The notes beneath the pieces were generated by a model that had not been told where the DNA came from, searched no databases, and worked only from the letters and a program-made list of their open reading frames with translations. DNA of 64,000 bases from Microvirga subterranea (lineage in GTDB: Bacteria; Pseudomonadota; Alphaproteobacteria; Rhizobiales; Beijerinckiaceae): the NCBI RefSeq assembly GCF_003350535.1, contig NZ_QQBB01000005.1, positions 1-64,000 of the forward strand, in the 5' to 3' direction. Position numbers and translations under genes: made by a program. Each line of letters starts with the position of its first letter. Within the stretch, counting starts at the first letter, position 1. Shown piece by piece: positions 17,068-25,468 of the stretch.

Positions 17068-18480
17068 ATGATGCAAGCCGATCGGACACTCGATTTCGAC
17101 CCGAACCGTCGTTCCTTTCTAAGCGCTCTCGCCGCCTCGGCGGCTCTCGCCGGCCCGCTTGGCGGATTGGCCTCGTCCGGGGCCCTCGCGCAGCAGGCAG
17201 CGGCCGCATCCGCCCTGAAGGATGACGCCGCATTCTGGAATGAGGTGCGCGGCCTGTTCTCCCATAAGCCCGGCGTCCGTTACATGAACATCGGGACCGC
17301 GGGCTCCATGCCGGTAGAAACTCTCAACCTGCTCGATTCCGAAAACCGCCGGATGGCGCGCGAGTCGATGAGCGGCTACAGCAACTTCCTCGATCAGAGA
17401 AAGACCCTGGCGCGCAGCTTCGGGTGCGATCCGGATGAGATCGTCATGTCGGGAAACACGTCTGACGGGATGTGCCACTCGCTTCTGGGCCTCGTCTGGC
17501 TGCCCGGGGACGAGATCGTCACCACCAACCATGAGCACGGCGGCGGCAACGTCCCGATGGCGATCCTGCAGGACCGCTACGGCGTCGTCATCAAGCGCGT
17601 TACCCTGCCGGTCGGAAACAAGCAGACGGCCGAAGACTACGTCGAGCTCTTCTCGAAGGCGATCGGGCCGCGCACCAAGGCCATGGTGTTTTCCGCCCCG
17701 ACCTACAAGACCGGCACCATGCTGCCGATCAAGATGCTGGCGAAGCTCGCTCAGGAGAAGGGTATCGTGAGCATCTGCGACGGCGCGCACGTGCCGGGCA
17801 TGTTTGCCGCGAACTTCCACGACCTGGGCGTCGACTTCCTCGCAGGAGCCGGACACAAATGGCAATGCGGCCCTCTCGGCACGGGCATCCTCTATGTGCG
17901 CAACAAGGTCCTGCCGCAGTACAATCCGCGGCCGCTGCCGGCCTATTACCCGGTGGTGACGAGCAGCTACCCGCTCGCCGGAGGATTGCCGCCGCGTACG
18001 ACGAACGACAAGGAGACGGACGATCTTGCGGCCCGCATCCAGAGCACGGGAAGCCGCAATGCTCCCGTCTACATGGGACTGGCCAAATCGTGCGAGGTCT
18101 GGGACCGGATCGGCAGGGACAAGATCCAGGCCTACACGATCAGCATGTCCCAGCATCTGAAGGAGAAGATCGCCGAGAAGTGGGGTGTCGATGCTCTCTA
18201 CTCCCCAAAGGACGACCCGCGCTTGGTGTGCGCCCTGACGGGCTTCAATCCGTTCCGCAACCCGGAGCACGTTAAGGACAAGGCGCGATCCGACGCCTTC
18301 GTCAAGCGGATGCTGGACGAGTACGGCTTCGTGATCCGGAACGTCAACTTCCCGGTGCCGGGCTCCCAGCAGGAGCATTACGGGGTGCGCGTCTCCACGC
18401 ATCTCTGGAGCAACATGGACGATGTCGACCAACTGGTCGACGCCATGTGGGACCTCTCCGGCAAGATGAACACCGTCTGA
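17068..18480 (+). CDS. Tat-exported class V aminotransferase-fold protein (isopenicillin N epimerase-like)
   Basis: This 470-residue protein starts with a twin-arginine signal ('RRSFLSALAASAALAGPLGG', ending near ALAQQ). The class V PLP fold follows: 'NIGTAGSMPVETLN', 'SGNTSDGMCHSLLG', 'TTNHEHGGGN', 'SICDGAHVPGM' (cofactor Asp) and 'LAGAGHKWQCGPLGTG', where the Lys of GHKW is the PLP lysine. The family includes cysteine desulfurases, kynureninase and isopenicillin N epimerase. The start is ambiguous between GTG 17065, ATG 17068 and ATG 17071, all after GAGG. Export of a PLP enzyme is uncommon; Tat export would fit loading of cofactor before transport. Substrate unknown. Confidence 0.88.
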   Translation: MMQADRTLDFDPNRRSFLSALAASAALAGPLGGLASSGALAQQAAAASALKDDAAFWNEVRGLFSHKPGVRYMNIGTAGSMPVETLNLLDSENRRMARESMSGYSNFLDQRKTLARSFGCDPDEIVMSGNTSDGMCHSLLGLVWLPGDEIVTTNHEHGGGNVPMAILQDRYGVVIKRVTLPVGNKQTAEDYVELFSKAIGPRTKAMVFSAPTYKTGTMLPIKMLAKLAQEKGIVSICDGAHVPGMFAANFHDLGVDFLAGAGHKWQCGPLGTGILYVRNKVLPQYNPRPLPAYYPVVTSSYPLAGGLPPRTTNDKETDDLAARIQSTGSRNAPVYMGLAKSCEVWDRIGRDKIQAYTISMSQHLKEKIAEKWGVDALYSPKDDPRLVCALTGFNPFRNPEHVKDKARSDAFVKRMLDEYGFVIRNVNFPVPGSQQEHYGVRVSTHLWSNMDDVDQLVDAMWDLSGKMNTV

Positions 18481-18577
18481 CGCCCGACCCGAGGCTTCGA
18501 TCCCTGAGCTGGCGCTGAACGCGCCAGCCTTTCCGACGCGCCAAAATCCCCGGCCGCAACCTCGGCAAGGAGGCATC

Positions 18578-18775
18578 ATGTGCGGACGATGCCAACCGCT
18601 TCATCCCATGACCGGCCCTCCGCCAGGAGCATCATCGCCGGACCGCCGAAAGATCTCCGAATCCGCCGCTGCCGGGATCATCCCAGCGTATCCAAAAGGC
18701 CGCTCCTGCGCTTGTCGGATGCCGGCCGACATGTCTAACTTTGCAGTCTCCGTCGATCTGCGAGCCGATGCGTGA
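18578..18775 (+). CDS. Possible 65-residue protein or leader upstream of the cupin gene
   Basis: An open frame with a strong ribosome site (AAGGAGG, 5 bases before ATG) that ends 6 bp before the cupin start. It begins 'MCGRCQPLHPMTGPPPG' and has a second Cys pair, 'CAC', near residue 44. The composition is unremarkable and no family is recognised. It may be a real small protein, a leader coupled to the cupin gene, or chance. Confidence 0.3.
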   Translation: MCGRCQPLHPMTGPPPGASSPDRRKISESAAAGIIPAYPKGRSCACRMPADMSNFAVSVDLRADA

Positions 18776-18781
18776 GGGGCC

Positions 18782-19342
18782 ATGGATGCGCTGTCGTTCA
18801 CACCGGGACTGACCCTGGTGAATGCCTTCAATGAAGAGACGTTCGTGTTCACCACGCCCGAGAGTGCAGAGGCGGCCGAATTCGAGGTCCGCCTGGGGCC
18901 GGGAGGCTCCGGCGGCGGCAATGCGATGGCCCATATCCATCCCAAGACGGACGAGACGTTCACGGTCCGGTCGGGCCTGCTGACGGTCTCCATCGATGGC
19001 CGCATGCATGAACTCCGGCCCGGCGAGACGATCACCGTTCCCCGCGGAAAGCCGCATTTCTTCCGCAATGCCCACCAAGGCGACACGGTGGCGATCATCC
19101 GCTTCACGCCGGCGCAGCATCAGCTGCGTTTCTTCATGAATTTCGCCACCATCGCACAGAACCACCCCGGATGGTTCGGCTCCAAGGGGGAGCCCAGCTT
19201 CCTGCTGATGGCGCTCACCCTCCACACCTTCAAGGACCACTTCTATGTGGCCGGCCCCCCGGTCTGGGTGCAGAAGATGCTCTTCGCAACGCTCGCGCCC
19301 TTTGCGCGGCTCATGGGCTACAAAGTCGTCGTCAGTCCCTGA
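18782..19342 (+). CDS. Cupin-domain protein
   Basis: The 186-residue protein has a single cupin barrel at about residues 35-110. Motif 1 is 'MAHIHPKTDETFTVRSGLL' with metal-ligand His and Glu, and motif 2 is 'ETITVPRGKPHFFRNAHQGD', with the last His. The C-terminal 70 residues are aromatic-rich with a hydrophobic segment ('MLFATLAPFARLMGYKV'). Such proteins bind a metal and act as dioxygenases, isomerases or sensors; no substrate can be assigned. It ends 21 bp from the convergent cyclase gene. Confidence 0.85.
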   Translation: MDALSFTPGLTLVNAFNEETFVFTTPESAEAAEFEVRLGPGGSGGGNAMAHIHPKTDETFTVRSGLLTVSIDGRMHELRPGETITVPRGKPHFFRNAHQGDTVAIIRFTPAQHQLRFFMNFATIAQNHPGWFGSKGEPSFLLMALTLHTFKDHFYVAGPPVWVQKMLFATLAPFARLMGYKVVVSP

Positions 19343-19363
19343 GCGGGAGGGAAATCCAACCAG

Positions 19364-21121
19364 TCAATCCAGGCCGGCTCGGCCAAGTCCTTCGAGCAGG
19401 CGCGCCCGATCCTCGGCGCGGACGAAGCAGGATGTTGCCCCAACCCAGTCCCGCGAGATGTCAGGGACCAGCGACTTGAGCCGCCCGAGCAGGTCCGCGG
19501 CAGCCTCCCGGTTGTCCAGAAACCCGGCACAGGTCGTGCCGATGATCAGCGGATAGGCGTGGCCGGACCGCAGGCGATGCGCCTCCCGCGCATAATTCAA
19601 TCCAAGCTCGTAATTCGCGCCCTGGAAGTAAGCCATGGCGTAGTAGAACTGGAAGTCGCCGAGAAAAGCCTCGCGCGGGCTCAGCCTGAGGGCGTAGTCG
19701 ATGCAGGGAATCGCCTCCGCCGCGCGGCCTCCATTGGCATGCGCAAGCCCCAGCTGGCCGTGCGCAAAGGCGGAGTTGGGGTTGATCGCGACAGCCTGGC
19801 TGACCGCCGCCATCGCCAGGGCATCGTCACGCGTCGCGTAGGCCGTCATCGTCTGCGCCAGGTAGGCCCACGGCTCCTTGTCGTCCGCGGCGATGGCCTG
19901 CCGGACGACATCCCTGGCAAGCGCCAGGGCGCATCCCATGTCCTCCCACCCCTGGAACGCGCGCCACATCGTGATCCAGCCCTTCATGGCAAGCGCCTGG
20001 GCATAGTCGGGAGCCAGTCCGATGGCTCGGTCGAGCAGGGGGAGCATCTTCCGACTGCTCTCCTCGGACAGCTGGGAGCACAGGAACACCGTCCGCACGA
20101 CACATTCCCAGGCATCGAGGCCATGATGCGGCTTAGGACTTTCGCGGGCATGCTCCGCCGCCAGGAGTTCCGGCCCAATGCGGCCGACGACGCTTGCGGT
20201 GATTTCGTCCTGAATGACGAAGATGTCGCCCAGATCCCCGTCGTACCTCTCGGCCCAGAGATGGACTTCGGAGGCCGCATCGATGAGCTGCGCGGTCACC
20301 CTGACGCGGTTGCCGGACTTGCGGATGCTCCCCTCGAGAACATAGCGGATCCCGAGCTCGCGCCCGATGGCGCGCACGTCCACGGGCTTTCCCTTGTAGG
20401 TGAACATCGTGTTGCGGGCGATCACGAAGAAGCCCTTGAGCTTGGACAGCGCGGTGGTGATGTCCTCGGTCAGTCCGTCGCTGAAGAAATCCTGCTCCGG
20501 GTCCGTGCTCATGGTGTTGAACGGCAGCACGGCAATGGATGGTCGGTCGGGAAGCGCGGGCCGGGGCGATGCCGTTCGTGCGGTCGCCCCTTCCAGAAGG
20601 GGGCGGTACAGTCGCACCGGCCGCTCCATGTTCTTGAGCGCCCGTTCGCCGAGGTACTCGTAGTCGCAGTCGAGCTTGCCCTGAAGGTGATCGTAGGCCG
20701 TTCCGGAAATGCAGATGCCGCCTGGATCCGCCAGGGCCTGGAGGCGGGCCGCGATGTTGACGCCGTCGCCGTAGAGATCCCCGTCGGCCTCGTGGATCAC
20801 GTCACCGAGATTGACGCCGATCCGGTAGACGACGCGTCGGTCGGTTGGGGTATCGGTCTGGTTCTCGGCAACGCGCTTCTGAATGGCGACCGCGCACGCG
20901 ACGGCATCGACGACCGAGCCGAACTCCACGAGCGCACCGTCGCCCATCAGCTTGACGATACGGCCGTGATGCGCGGCCAACAGCGGATCGATCACCTCCC
21001 GGCGCAGTACCTTCAGGGCCGACAGCGTCCCGGCCTCGTCCTGCTCGACGAGGCGGGAATAGCCGACGACGTCGGCGGCCAGGATGGCGGCCAGCCGCCG
21101 CTCCGCTCTTGCAGTCGCCAT
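19364..21121 (-). CDS. Class III adenylate/guanylate cyclase with TolB-like and TPR domains
   Basis: This is a 585-residue protein. The cyclase domain (about 1-175) has metal-binding Asp residues at 17 ('AAILAADVVGYSRLV') and 61 ('KLMGDGALVEFG'), and the 'DLYGDGVNIAARLQALAD' motif with the transition-state Asn and Arg. Residues 215-335 form the TolB N-terminal-like domain ('SIAVLPFNTMSTDPEQDFF', 'YVLEGSIRKSGNRVRVTAQL'). TPR repeats fill the rest ('AVAINPNSAFAHGQLGLAHA'). This multidomain cyclase type is abundant in rhizobia and makes cAMP in response to unknown inputs. ATG 21121 with GGGAGAGA upstream is preferred over 21178. Confidence 0.92.
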   Translation of the reverse strand: MATARAERRLAAILAADVVGYSRLVEQDEAGTLSALKVLRREVIDPLLAAHHGRIVKLMGDGALVEFGSVVDAVACAVAIQKRVAENQTDTPTDRRVVYRIGVNLGDVIHEADGDLYGDGVNIAARLQALADPGGICISGTAYDHLQGKLDCDYEYLGERALKNMERPVRLYRPLLEGATARTASPRPALPDRPSIAVLPFNTMSTDPEQDFFSDGLTEDITTALSKLKGFFVIARNTMFTYKGKPVDVRAIGRELGIRYVLEGSIRKSGNRVRVTAQLIDAASEVHLWAERYDGDLGDIFVIQDEITASVVGRIGPELLAAEHARESPKPHHGLDAWECVVRTVFLCSQLSEESSRKMLPLLDRAIGLAPDYAQALAMKGWITMWRAFQGWEDMGCALALARDVVRQAIAADDKEPWAYLAQTMTAYATRDDALAMAAVSQAVAINPNSAFAHGQLGLAHANGGRAAEAIPCIDYALRLSPREAFLGDFQFYYAMAYFQGANYELGLNYAREAHRLRSGHAYPLIIGTTCAGFLDNREAAADLLGRLKSLVPDISRDWVGATSCFVRAEDRARLLEGLGRAGLD

Positions 21122-21253
21122 GGCCGTCTCTCCCTTGAGGAGATCCGCCGGATGAAGCCTGGGCGATTGACGCGACATGCACCGTCCGGCTGCCCGACAC
21201 CGCGACCGTGCCGGTTCAGGATACCACCGGGAGGGTCGTGTGGCGACGCTGCG

Positions 21254-22642
21254 CTACCCCTCCCGCCCCACCGGCCGTAGATCGCCCAGCATCGTCGGGA
21301 TCAGCTCCGAAACGGTGGGGTGGATCGGGACGGCCCATTGCAGGGTCGGGTAGTCCGCGCCGGCGTTCATCATGTCGAGGATGCCGTGGATGGCCTCGTC
21401 CCCGCCGGTTCCGAGGATCGCGGCGCCGAGGATGCGCTTCGTGTCCTGATCCGCCACGATCTTCATGAAGCCCTTCGTCTCGTCCTTCTCGATGGCGCGC
21501 CCGACCCGCGTCATCGGGCGCTTGGAGACGAGGAGGTTGCGGCCCGACCGGCGGGCCTCCGCCTCCGTCATGCCGACGCGGCCGAGCGGCGGGTCGATGT
21601 AGAGCGCATAGCCAGGAATCCGCGCGCTGACGCGGCGGGAGGCGCCGTCGAGGAGGTTCGCGGCGACGATCTCGTAATCGTTGTAGGCCGTGTGCGTGAA
21701 GGCGCCACGGCCGTTGCAGTCGCCTAAGGCCCAGATGCCCGGCACGTTGGTGGCGAGGCTGTCGTCGACCTCGATGTAGCCCCGCGCGTCGCGTTTCACG
21801 CCGGCCGCGTCGAGGCCGAGATCGTCCGTGTTGGGGCGCCGTCCCACCGCGAGCAGCACGTGCGAGCCGACCACCGTCGGCTCGCCCGAGGTGCAGTCCA
21901 CGTCGACCGCGACGCCGTCCGCATGCGGCTTGAAGCCGATGCAGGTGGCGTCGGTGCGAACCGCGATGCCCTCCGCCGCGAGGATGTCGCGGATGGCGTC
22001 GGACACGTCCTCGTCCTCGCGCCCAATCAGGCGCGGTCCCTTCTCCACCACGGTGACCTCGGCCCCGAAGCGGCGGTGCATCTGGGCGAATTCGAGCCCG
22101 ATATAGCTGCCGCCGACCACGACCAGATGCCGGGGAACGGCGTCGAGCTGCAGGATCGACGTGTTGGTGAGGAAATCCACCGTGCCGACGCCCGGCATGT
22201 CGGGCACGCTGGCGCGCCCGCCCACGTTGAGGAAGATGCGCGGCGCCGTCAGCAGCGTGTCGCCGACGCGGAGCGTGTCCGGCCCCTCGAAGCGCGCGTG
22301 GCCCTCGATCACCGTGAGGCCGTCCATGCCGCGCAGCCACGTCTCGACGTTCGTGCGCGCCTTGGTCGAGACCGTGTCGGCGCGGGCCTTGACCCGCTTC
22401 ATGTCGATGGTGACGGGGCCCGCGGGCACGATGCCGAAATCCGCGCCGCGGCGGGCGAGATGGGCCGCATAGGCGCTCGCCACCAGGGTCTTGGTCGGCA
22501 TGCAGCCGGTATTGACGCAGGTGCCGCCGAAGAGCTTGCGCTCGACGAGCGCGGTCTTCATGCCGGCGGCGGTGAGCCGCGCGGCGAGCGAGGGGCCGGC
22601 CTGTCCGGCGCCGACGATGATCGCGTCGAAGTCTTGGGTCAT
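21254..22642 (-). CDS. Mercuric-reductase-like FAD/NAD(P) disulfide oxidoreductase
   Basis: The 462-residue protein of pyridine-nucleotide disulfide oxidoreductase type has an FAD-binding 'DAIIVGAGQAGPSLAARL', a redox-active Cys pair C42/C47 ('GGTCVNTGCMPTKT'), an NAD(P) site 'VVVGGSYIGLEFAQM', and a second FAD motif 'GIWALGDCNG'. The dimerisation domain ends 'PIHPTVSELIPTML', which contains the conserved HPT motif. The extra N-terminal domain and the C-terminal Cys pair of true MerA are absent, so mercury reduction is doubtful; it may reduce another disulfide or act as a dihydrolipoamide-dehydrogenase-like enzyme. Its start overlaps the end of the DUF4126 gene's stop (ATGA). Confidence 0.9.
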   Translation of the reverse strand: MTQDFDAIIVGAGQAGPSLAARLTAAGMKTALVERKLFGGTCVNTGCMPTKTLVASAYAAHLARRGADFGIVPAGPVTIDMKRVKARADTVSTKARTNVETWLRGMDGLTVIEGHARFEGPDTLRVGDTLLTAPRIFLNVGGRASVPDMPGVGTVDFLTNTSILQLDAVPRHLVVVGGSYIGLEFAQMHRRFGAEVTVVEKGPRLIGREDEDVSDAIRDILAAEGIAVRTDATCIGFKPHADGVAVDVDCTSGEPTVVGSHVLLAVGRRPNTDDLGLDAAGVKRDARGYIEVDDSLATNVPGIWALGDCNGRGAFTHTAYNDYEIVAANLLDGASRRVSARIPGYALYIDPPLGRVGMTEAEARRSGRNLLVSKRPMTRVGRAIEKDETKGFMKIVADQDTKRILGAAILGTGGDEAIHGILDMMNAGADYPTLQWAVPIHPTVSELIPTMLGDLRPVGREG

Positions 22643-23103
22643 GGTATCGCTCCCACGATCAGCGCGGATCCGAGAACCGCGACCGCATCCTCGATCAGGG
22701 CGGCGGGGCGGTCCTTGCCCAACGCCTTCGCCAGCCGCGCCCGCACGGTCGCGCCGCCCAAGGTGCCGGCGACGGCGCCGACCGCCCCGGCCGCGAGCCC
22801 GCCCCAGAGCGACCCGCCCGAAGCGCCGATGGCCGCGCCCGAGAGCACCCCCGTGACGATGCGGGTGCCGAACCCGGCCGGCTCCTTGCGGCTCGGCGTG
22901 GAGGGCAGCTTGTCGACGATCAATTCCCCGATGGCGAGAACCGTCAGGATCCAGGGCGTGGCGCGATAGCCCAGGAAGGCGAGCCAGGTGCCTTCCAGGT
23001 GGAGGAGGCCGAGCGCCGCGGCCCAGCTCACGGCCGCGGGCGCCGTCATGGACCGCAGGCCCGCGACCGCGCCGATGAGGAGCGCCAACAGAACAGCCAC
23101 CAT
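22639..23103 (-). CDS. DUF4126-family membrane protein
   Basis: This 154-residue protein has about four hydrophobic segments and the family hallmarks 'AGLRSMTAPAAVSWAA' near the N-terminus, 'LAIGELIVDKLPSTPSRKEP' and a Gly-rich 'GAAIGASGGSLWGGLAAGAVG' helix. ATG at 23103 is chosen because it opens directly on the first helix. Its stop codon overlaps the flavoprotein start by 4 bp (ATGA), so the two are co-translated. Function unknown. Confidence 0.82.
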   Translation of the reverse strand: MVAVLLALLIGAVAGLRSMTAPAAVSWAAALGLLHLEGTWLAFLGYRATPWILTVLAIGELIVDKLPSTPSRKEPAGFGTRIVTGVLSGAAIGASGGSLWGGLAAGAVGAVAGTLGGATVRARLAKALGKDRPAALIEDAVAVLGSALIVGAIP

Positions 23104-23333
23104 GCCGCGTCTCCGTGATCGCGCCCGGGAAGGCCGGGCGGAAGCCGATTGCGGCGGCATGCTAGCATGCTCGGCCGTTCTTCGAAGGGGTCAAAAGTCG
23201 ATGCCGGGGCAACGGAGCATCGAGCCGGTCGCATCGCGATCCGCTCGCGCCCCCGGCTCGCCTCAATTCGGCCCTAATGTCGAATGGGCGACACCGCGAC
23301 GAAACCGGAGCCTACGAGAACGGGTCGATTGCC

Positions 23334-24731
23334 ATGTTCGGCAGAGGAACGGTCGACACTCCGACACGCAGATCATCCCGGCTGCTCGTTCTGGCGGCCG
23401 TTCTGTCGGTCGGGTCTTCCCCGGCCGCCGTATCGCAGCCTCGATCGCCTTCTCCGGCCCGCGACGGGCCGATCCTCTTCGAGAACGTCCGGATCTTCGA
23501 CGGCAGGACCGCGACCCTGTCGCCTGCCTCCCATGTCCTGGTGAAGGACAACACCATCGCGCGCATCTCCGCTGAGCCCATCGAGACCGGCGTCAATGCG
23601 GGCATCCGGGGCGTCGCCGGGAATGGACGCGTGCTGATGCCGGGCCTGACCGACATGCATTGGCATGCCATGATGGTGCGGCCGACTCCCGTGACGCTTC
23701 TGACCAGCGACATCGGTTACTCCAACCTGTTGGCGGGAGCCGAGGCCACGGCCACCCTCATGCGCGGCTTCACCACCATCCGCGACTTGGGCGGACCGTC
23801 CTTCGGGCTCAAGCGCGCCATCGACGAAGGATTGTTGCCGGGACCGCGCATTTACCCGTCCGGGGCCGTCATCACGGTCACAAGCGGCCACGGGGACTTT
23901 CGCCAGCTCTCCGACCTGCCGCGGACCATCGGCGGCATGCTCGCCCGCGTCGAGCAGCTGGGCGGAAGCATGATCGCCGACAGCCCGGACGAGGTGCGGA
24001 TGCGCGTGCGCGAGCAGCTCATGCAGGGCGCCTCGCAGATCAAGCTCACGGCGGGCGGCGGCGTGGCGTCCCCGTTCTCTCCGCTCGACGTGACGACCTT
24101 CACCGAGGCCGAGCTGCGCGCCGCGGTCGAAGCGGCCGAGAACTGGGGAACCTACGTCTGTACCCACGCCTATACGCCCGCTTCTATCCGGCGTTCGATC
24201 GCGGCCGGCGTCAAATGCGTCGAGCACGGGCACCTGATGGACGAAGACACGGCCCGGCTCATGGCCGAGAAGGGAATCTGGCTGAGCACGCAGCCCTTCC
24301 TCGATGCGTCCCCCGCCAGCGGGCTCGGGCCGGCCGAGCAGGCGAAGCTCGCCCAGGTGGTCACCGGCACGGACCGGGTCTACGCCCTGGCGAAGAAATA
24401 CGGGATCAGGACGGCCTTCGGGACCGACATCCTGTTCTCCGAGGCGCTGGCGAAACGGCAAGGCGCCATGCTGGCCTCCCTCGCGCGCTGGTATACGCCG
24501 GCCGAAGCGCTGATCATGGCGACATCGACGAACGCCGAATTGCTGACCCTGTCCGGCCTGCGCAATCCGTATCCGGGCAGGCTCGGCGTCGTGGAAGAGG
24601 GAGCGCTGGCGGATCTGCTGCTGGTCGACGGCAATCCCCTGGAAGACCTTGGCCTCGTGGCCGATCCGGACAGGAACTTCCTCGTCATCATGAAGGACGG
24701 CAGGATCTACAAGGATACGGTGCCCAAGTGA
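23334..24731 (+). CDS. Exported amidohydrolase (imidazolonepropionase/prolidase-like)
   Basis: The 465-residue protein opens with a signal peptide ('SSRLLVLAAVLSVGSSPAAV'). The amidohydrolase fold follows: 'LMPGLTDMHWHAMM' (HxH metal ligands), 'QIKLTAGGGVASPFSP' (the Lys that is often carboxylated), 'VCTHAYT' and 'CVEHGHL' (His ligands), 'TAFGTDILF' (Asp), and the final strand 'GALADLLLVDGNPLED'. It is a metal-dependent periplasmic hydrolase, perhaps of peptides or xenobiotic amides. An in-frame ATG at 23277 is possible, but the signal peptide favours 23334. Confidence 0.88.
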   Translation: MFGRGTVDTPTRRSSRLLVLAAVLSVGSSPAAVSQPRSPSPARDGPILFENVRIFDGRTATLSPASHVLVKDNTIARISAEPIETGVNAGIRGVAGNGRVLMPGLTDMHWHAMMVRPTPVTLLTSDIGYSNLLAGAEATATLMRGFTTIRDLGGPSFGLKRAIDEGLLPGPRIYPSGAVITVTSGHGDFRQLSDLPRTIGGMLARVEQLGGSMIADSPDEVRMRVREQLMQGASQIKLTAGGGVASPFSPLDVTTFTEAELRAAVEAAENWGTYVCTHAYTPASIRRSIAAGVKCVEHGHLMDEDTARLMAEKGIWLSTQPFLDASPASGLGPAEQAKLAQVVTGTDRVYALAKKYGIRTAFGTDILFSEALAKRQGAMLASLARWYTPAEALIMATSTNAELLTLSGLRNPYPGRLGVVEEGALADLLLVDGNPLEDLGLVADPDRNFLVIMKDGRIYKDTVPK

Positions 24732-24744
24732 GTCTCTCAGCCGC

Positions 24745-24971
24745 TCAGTCCGGCCCGTCCGTGCGCGACAGCAGCTCGGGCGGCGGTGTGCGCCAGTCGA
24801 GAAGCTGCGGCGCGTGCCCGTGGCGGATCACCTGCCATCGGCCGCGCTCGTCCTGCACCACGCCGTAGACCAGCAGGCTTTTGGAGGGGGGGCGGCGCGC
24901 GGCACCAGGCTCGCGGCGATGTCCCGCAAGGCCCGCGTCACCAGCCACGCGACCCCGAGGATCGTCCTCAT
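24745..24971 (-). pseudogene. Frameshifted second copy of the small membrane-anchored protein family
   Basis: From ATG at 24971 the frame reads 'MRTILGVAWLVTRALRDIAA', matching copy 1 (11359-11706). The matching tail 'SLLVYGVVQDERGRWQVIRHG' is in a different frame. The break coincides with a run of seven G (24886-24892; C on the coding strand): one extra C would restore a 75-residue protein. The soluble part 'YGV.QDE.GRW.VIRHG.APQ' is nearly identical in the two copies. It could be a pseudogene, a homopolymer sequencing error or a phase-variable gene. Confidence 0.7.
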
Positions 24972-25102
24972 GCCCGCCCGATGCCGCGGCGGCTGTCCTA
25001 CTCCTCCAGGATGAGGAACCGGCGGCCCGGGCAGGGGCTTCTTGAAACGGCAATCATGGCGCCCCAGCGCGATGTCCGCAGGGCGCTTCTTGGTGGAAAG
25101 AC

Positions 25103-25468
25103 ATGCTGTGGGTCGTTGTTCTCCTGGGCGCGTCCGGGCTGGCCGGTGGCTACGCCGCCGAGCGGGCGGTCGTTCCCAAACTCCAATATCGTCCGGGCAC
25201 TCCTGATCAGGTGGTCGAGGCATGCCGGCAGGCCGCCATCGCGGCCGCCCGCGCGCATGCCGGCGAGATGGGCGCGGAGCTGGTCCGCGTCGATGCCGCC
25301 AGCGCCGGCGAGATGCGGCGGACGCGACGCGGCGGGCGGGCGCCCGTGGAAGTCGGGATCGTCTATTCGCGCTCCGGCGGGCGGGAAGCGCGCCAGGGCG
25401 TCGTCGAATGCCGCGTGGATGCGAGCGGGCAGGCGGCTATTGCGGATCTTGCAGGCGCAGCACGCTAG
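25103..25468 (+). CDS. Hypothetical exported or membrane-anchored protein
   Basis: The 121-residue protein has an N-terminal hydrophobic helix ('MLWVVVLLGASGLAGGYAA') followed by an alpha/beta-looking soluble domain ('DQVVEACRQAAIAAARAHAG', 'EVGIVYSRSGGREARQGVVE'). GTGGAAAGAC precedes the ATG. There is one Cys in each half. It overlaps the convergent gene (ending 25437) by 32 bp at the 3' end. No family recognised. Confidence 0.6.
   Translation: MLWVVVLLGASGLAGGYAAERAVVPKLQYRPGTPDQVVEACRQAAIAAARAHAGEMGAELVRVDAASAGEMRRTRRGGRAPVEVGIVYSRSGGREARQGVVECRVDASGQAAIADLAGAAR

Noticed and set aside
19559..21280. Plus-strand frame of about 570 codons
   Set aside because: Antisense shadow of the adenylate cyclase gene, which has full catalytic motifs.
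21254..22642. True mercuric reductase (merA)
   Set aside because: The redox Cys pair and FAD motifs are present, but the C-terminal vicinal Cys pair that binds mercury is absent and no mer genes are nearby.
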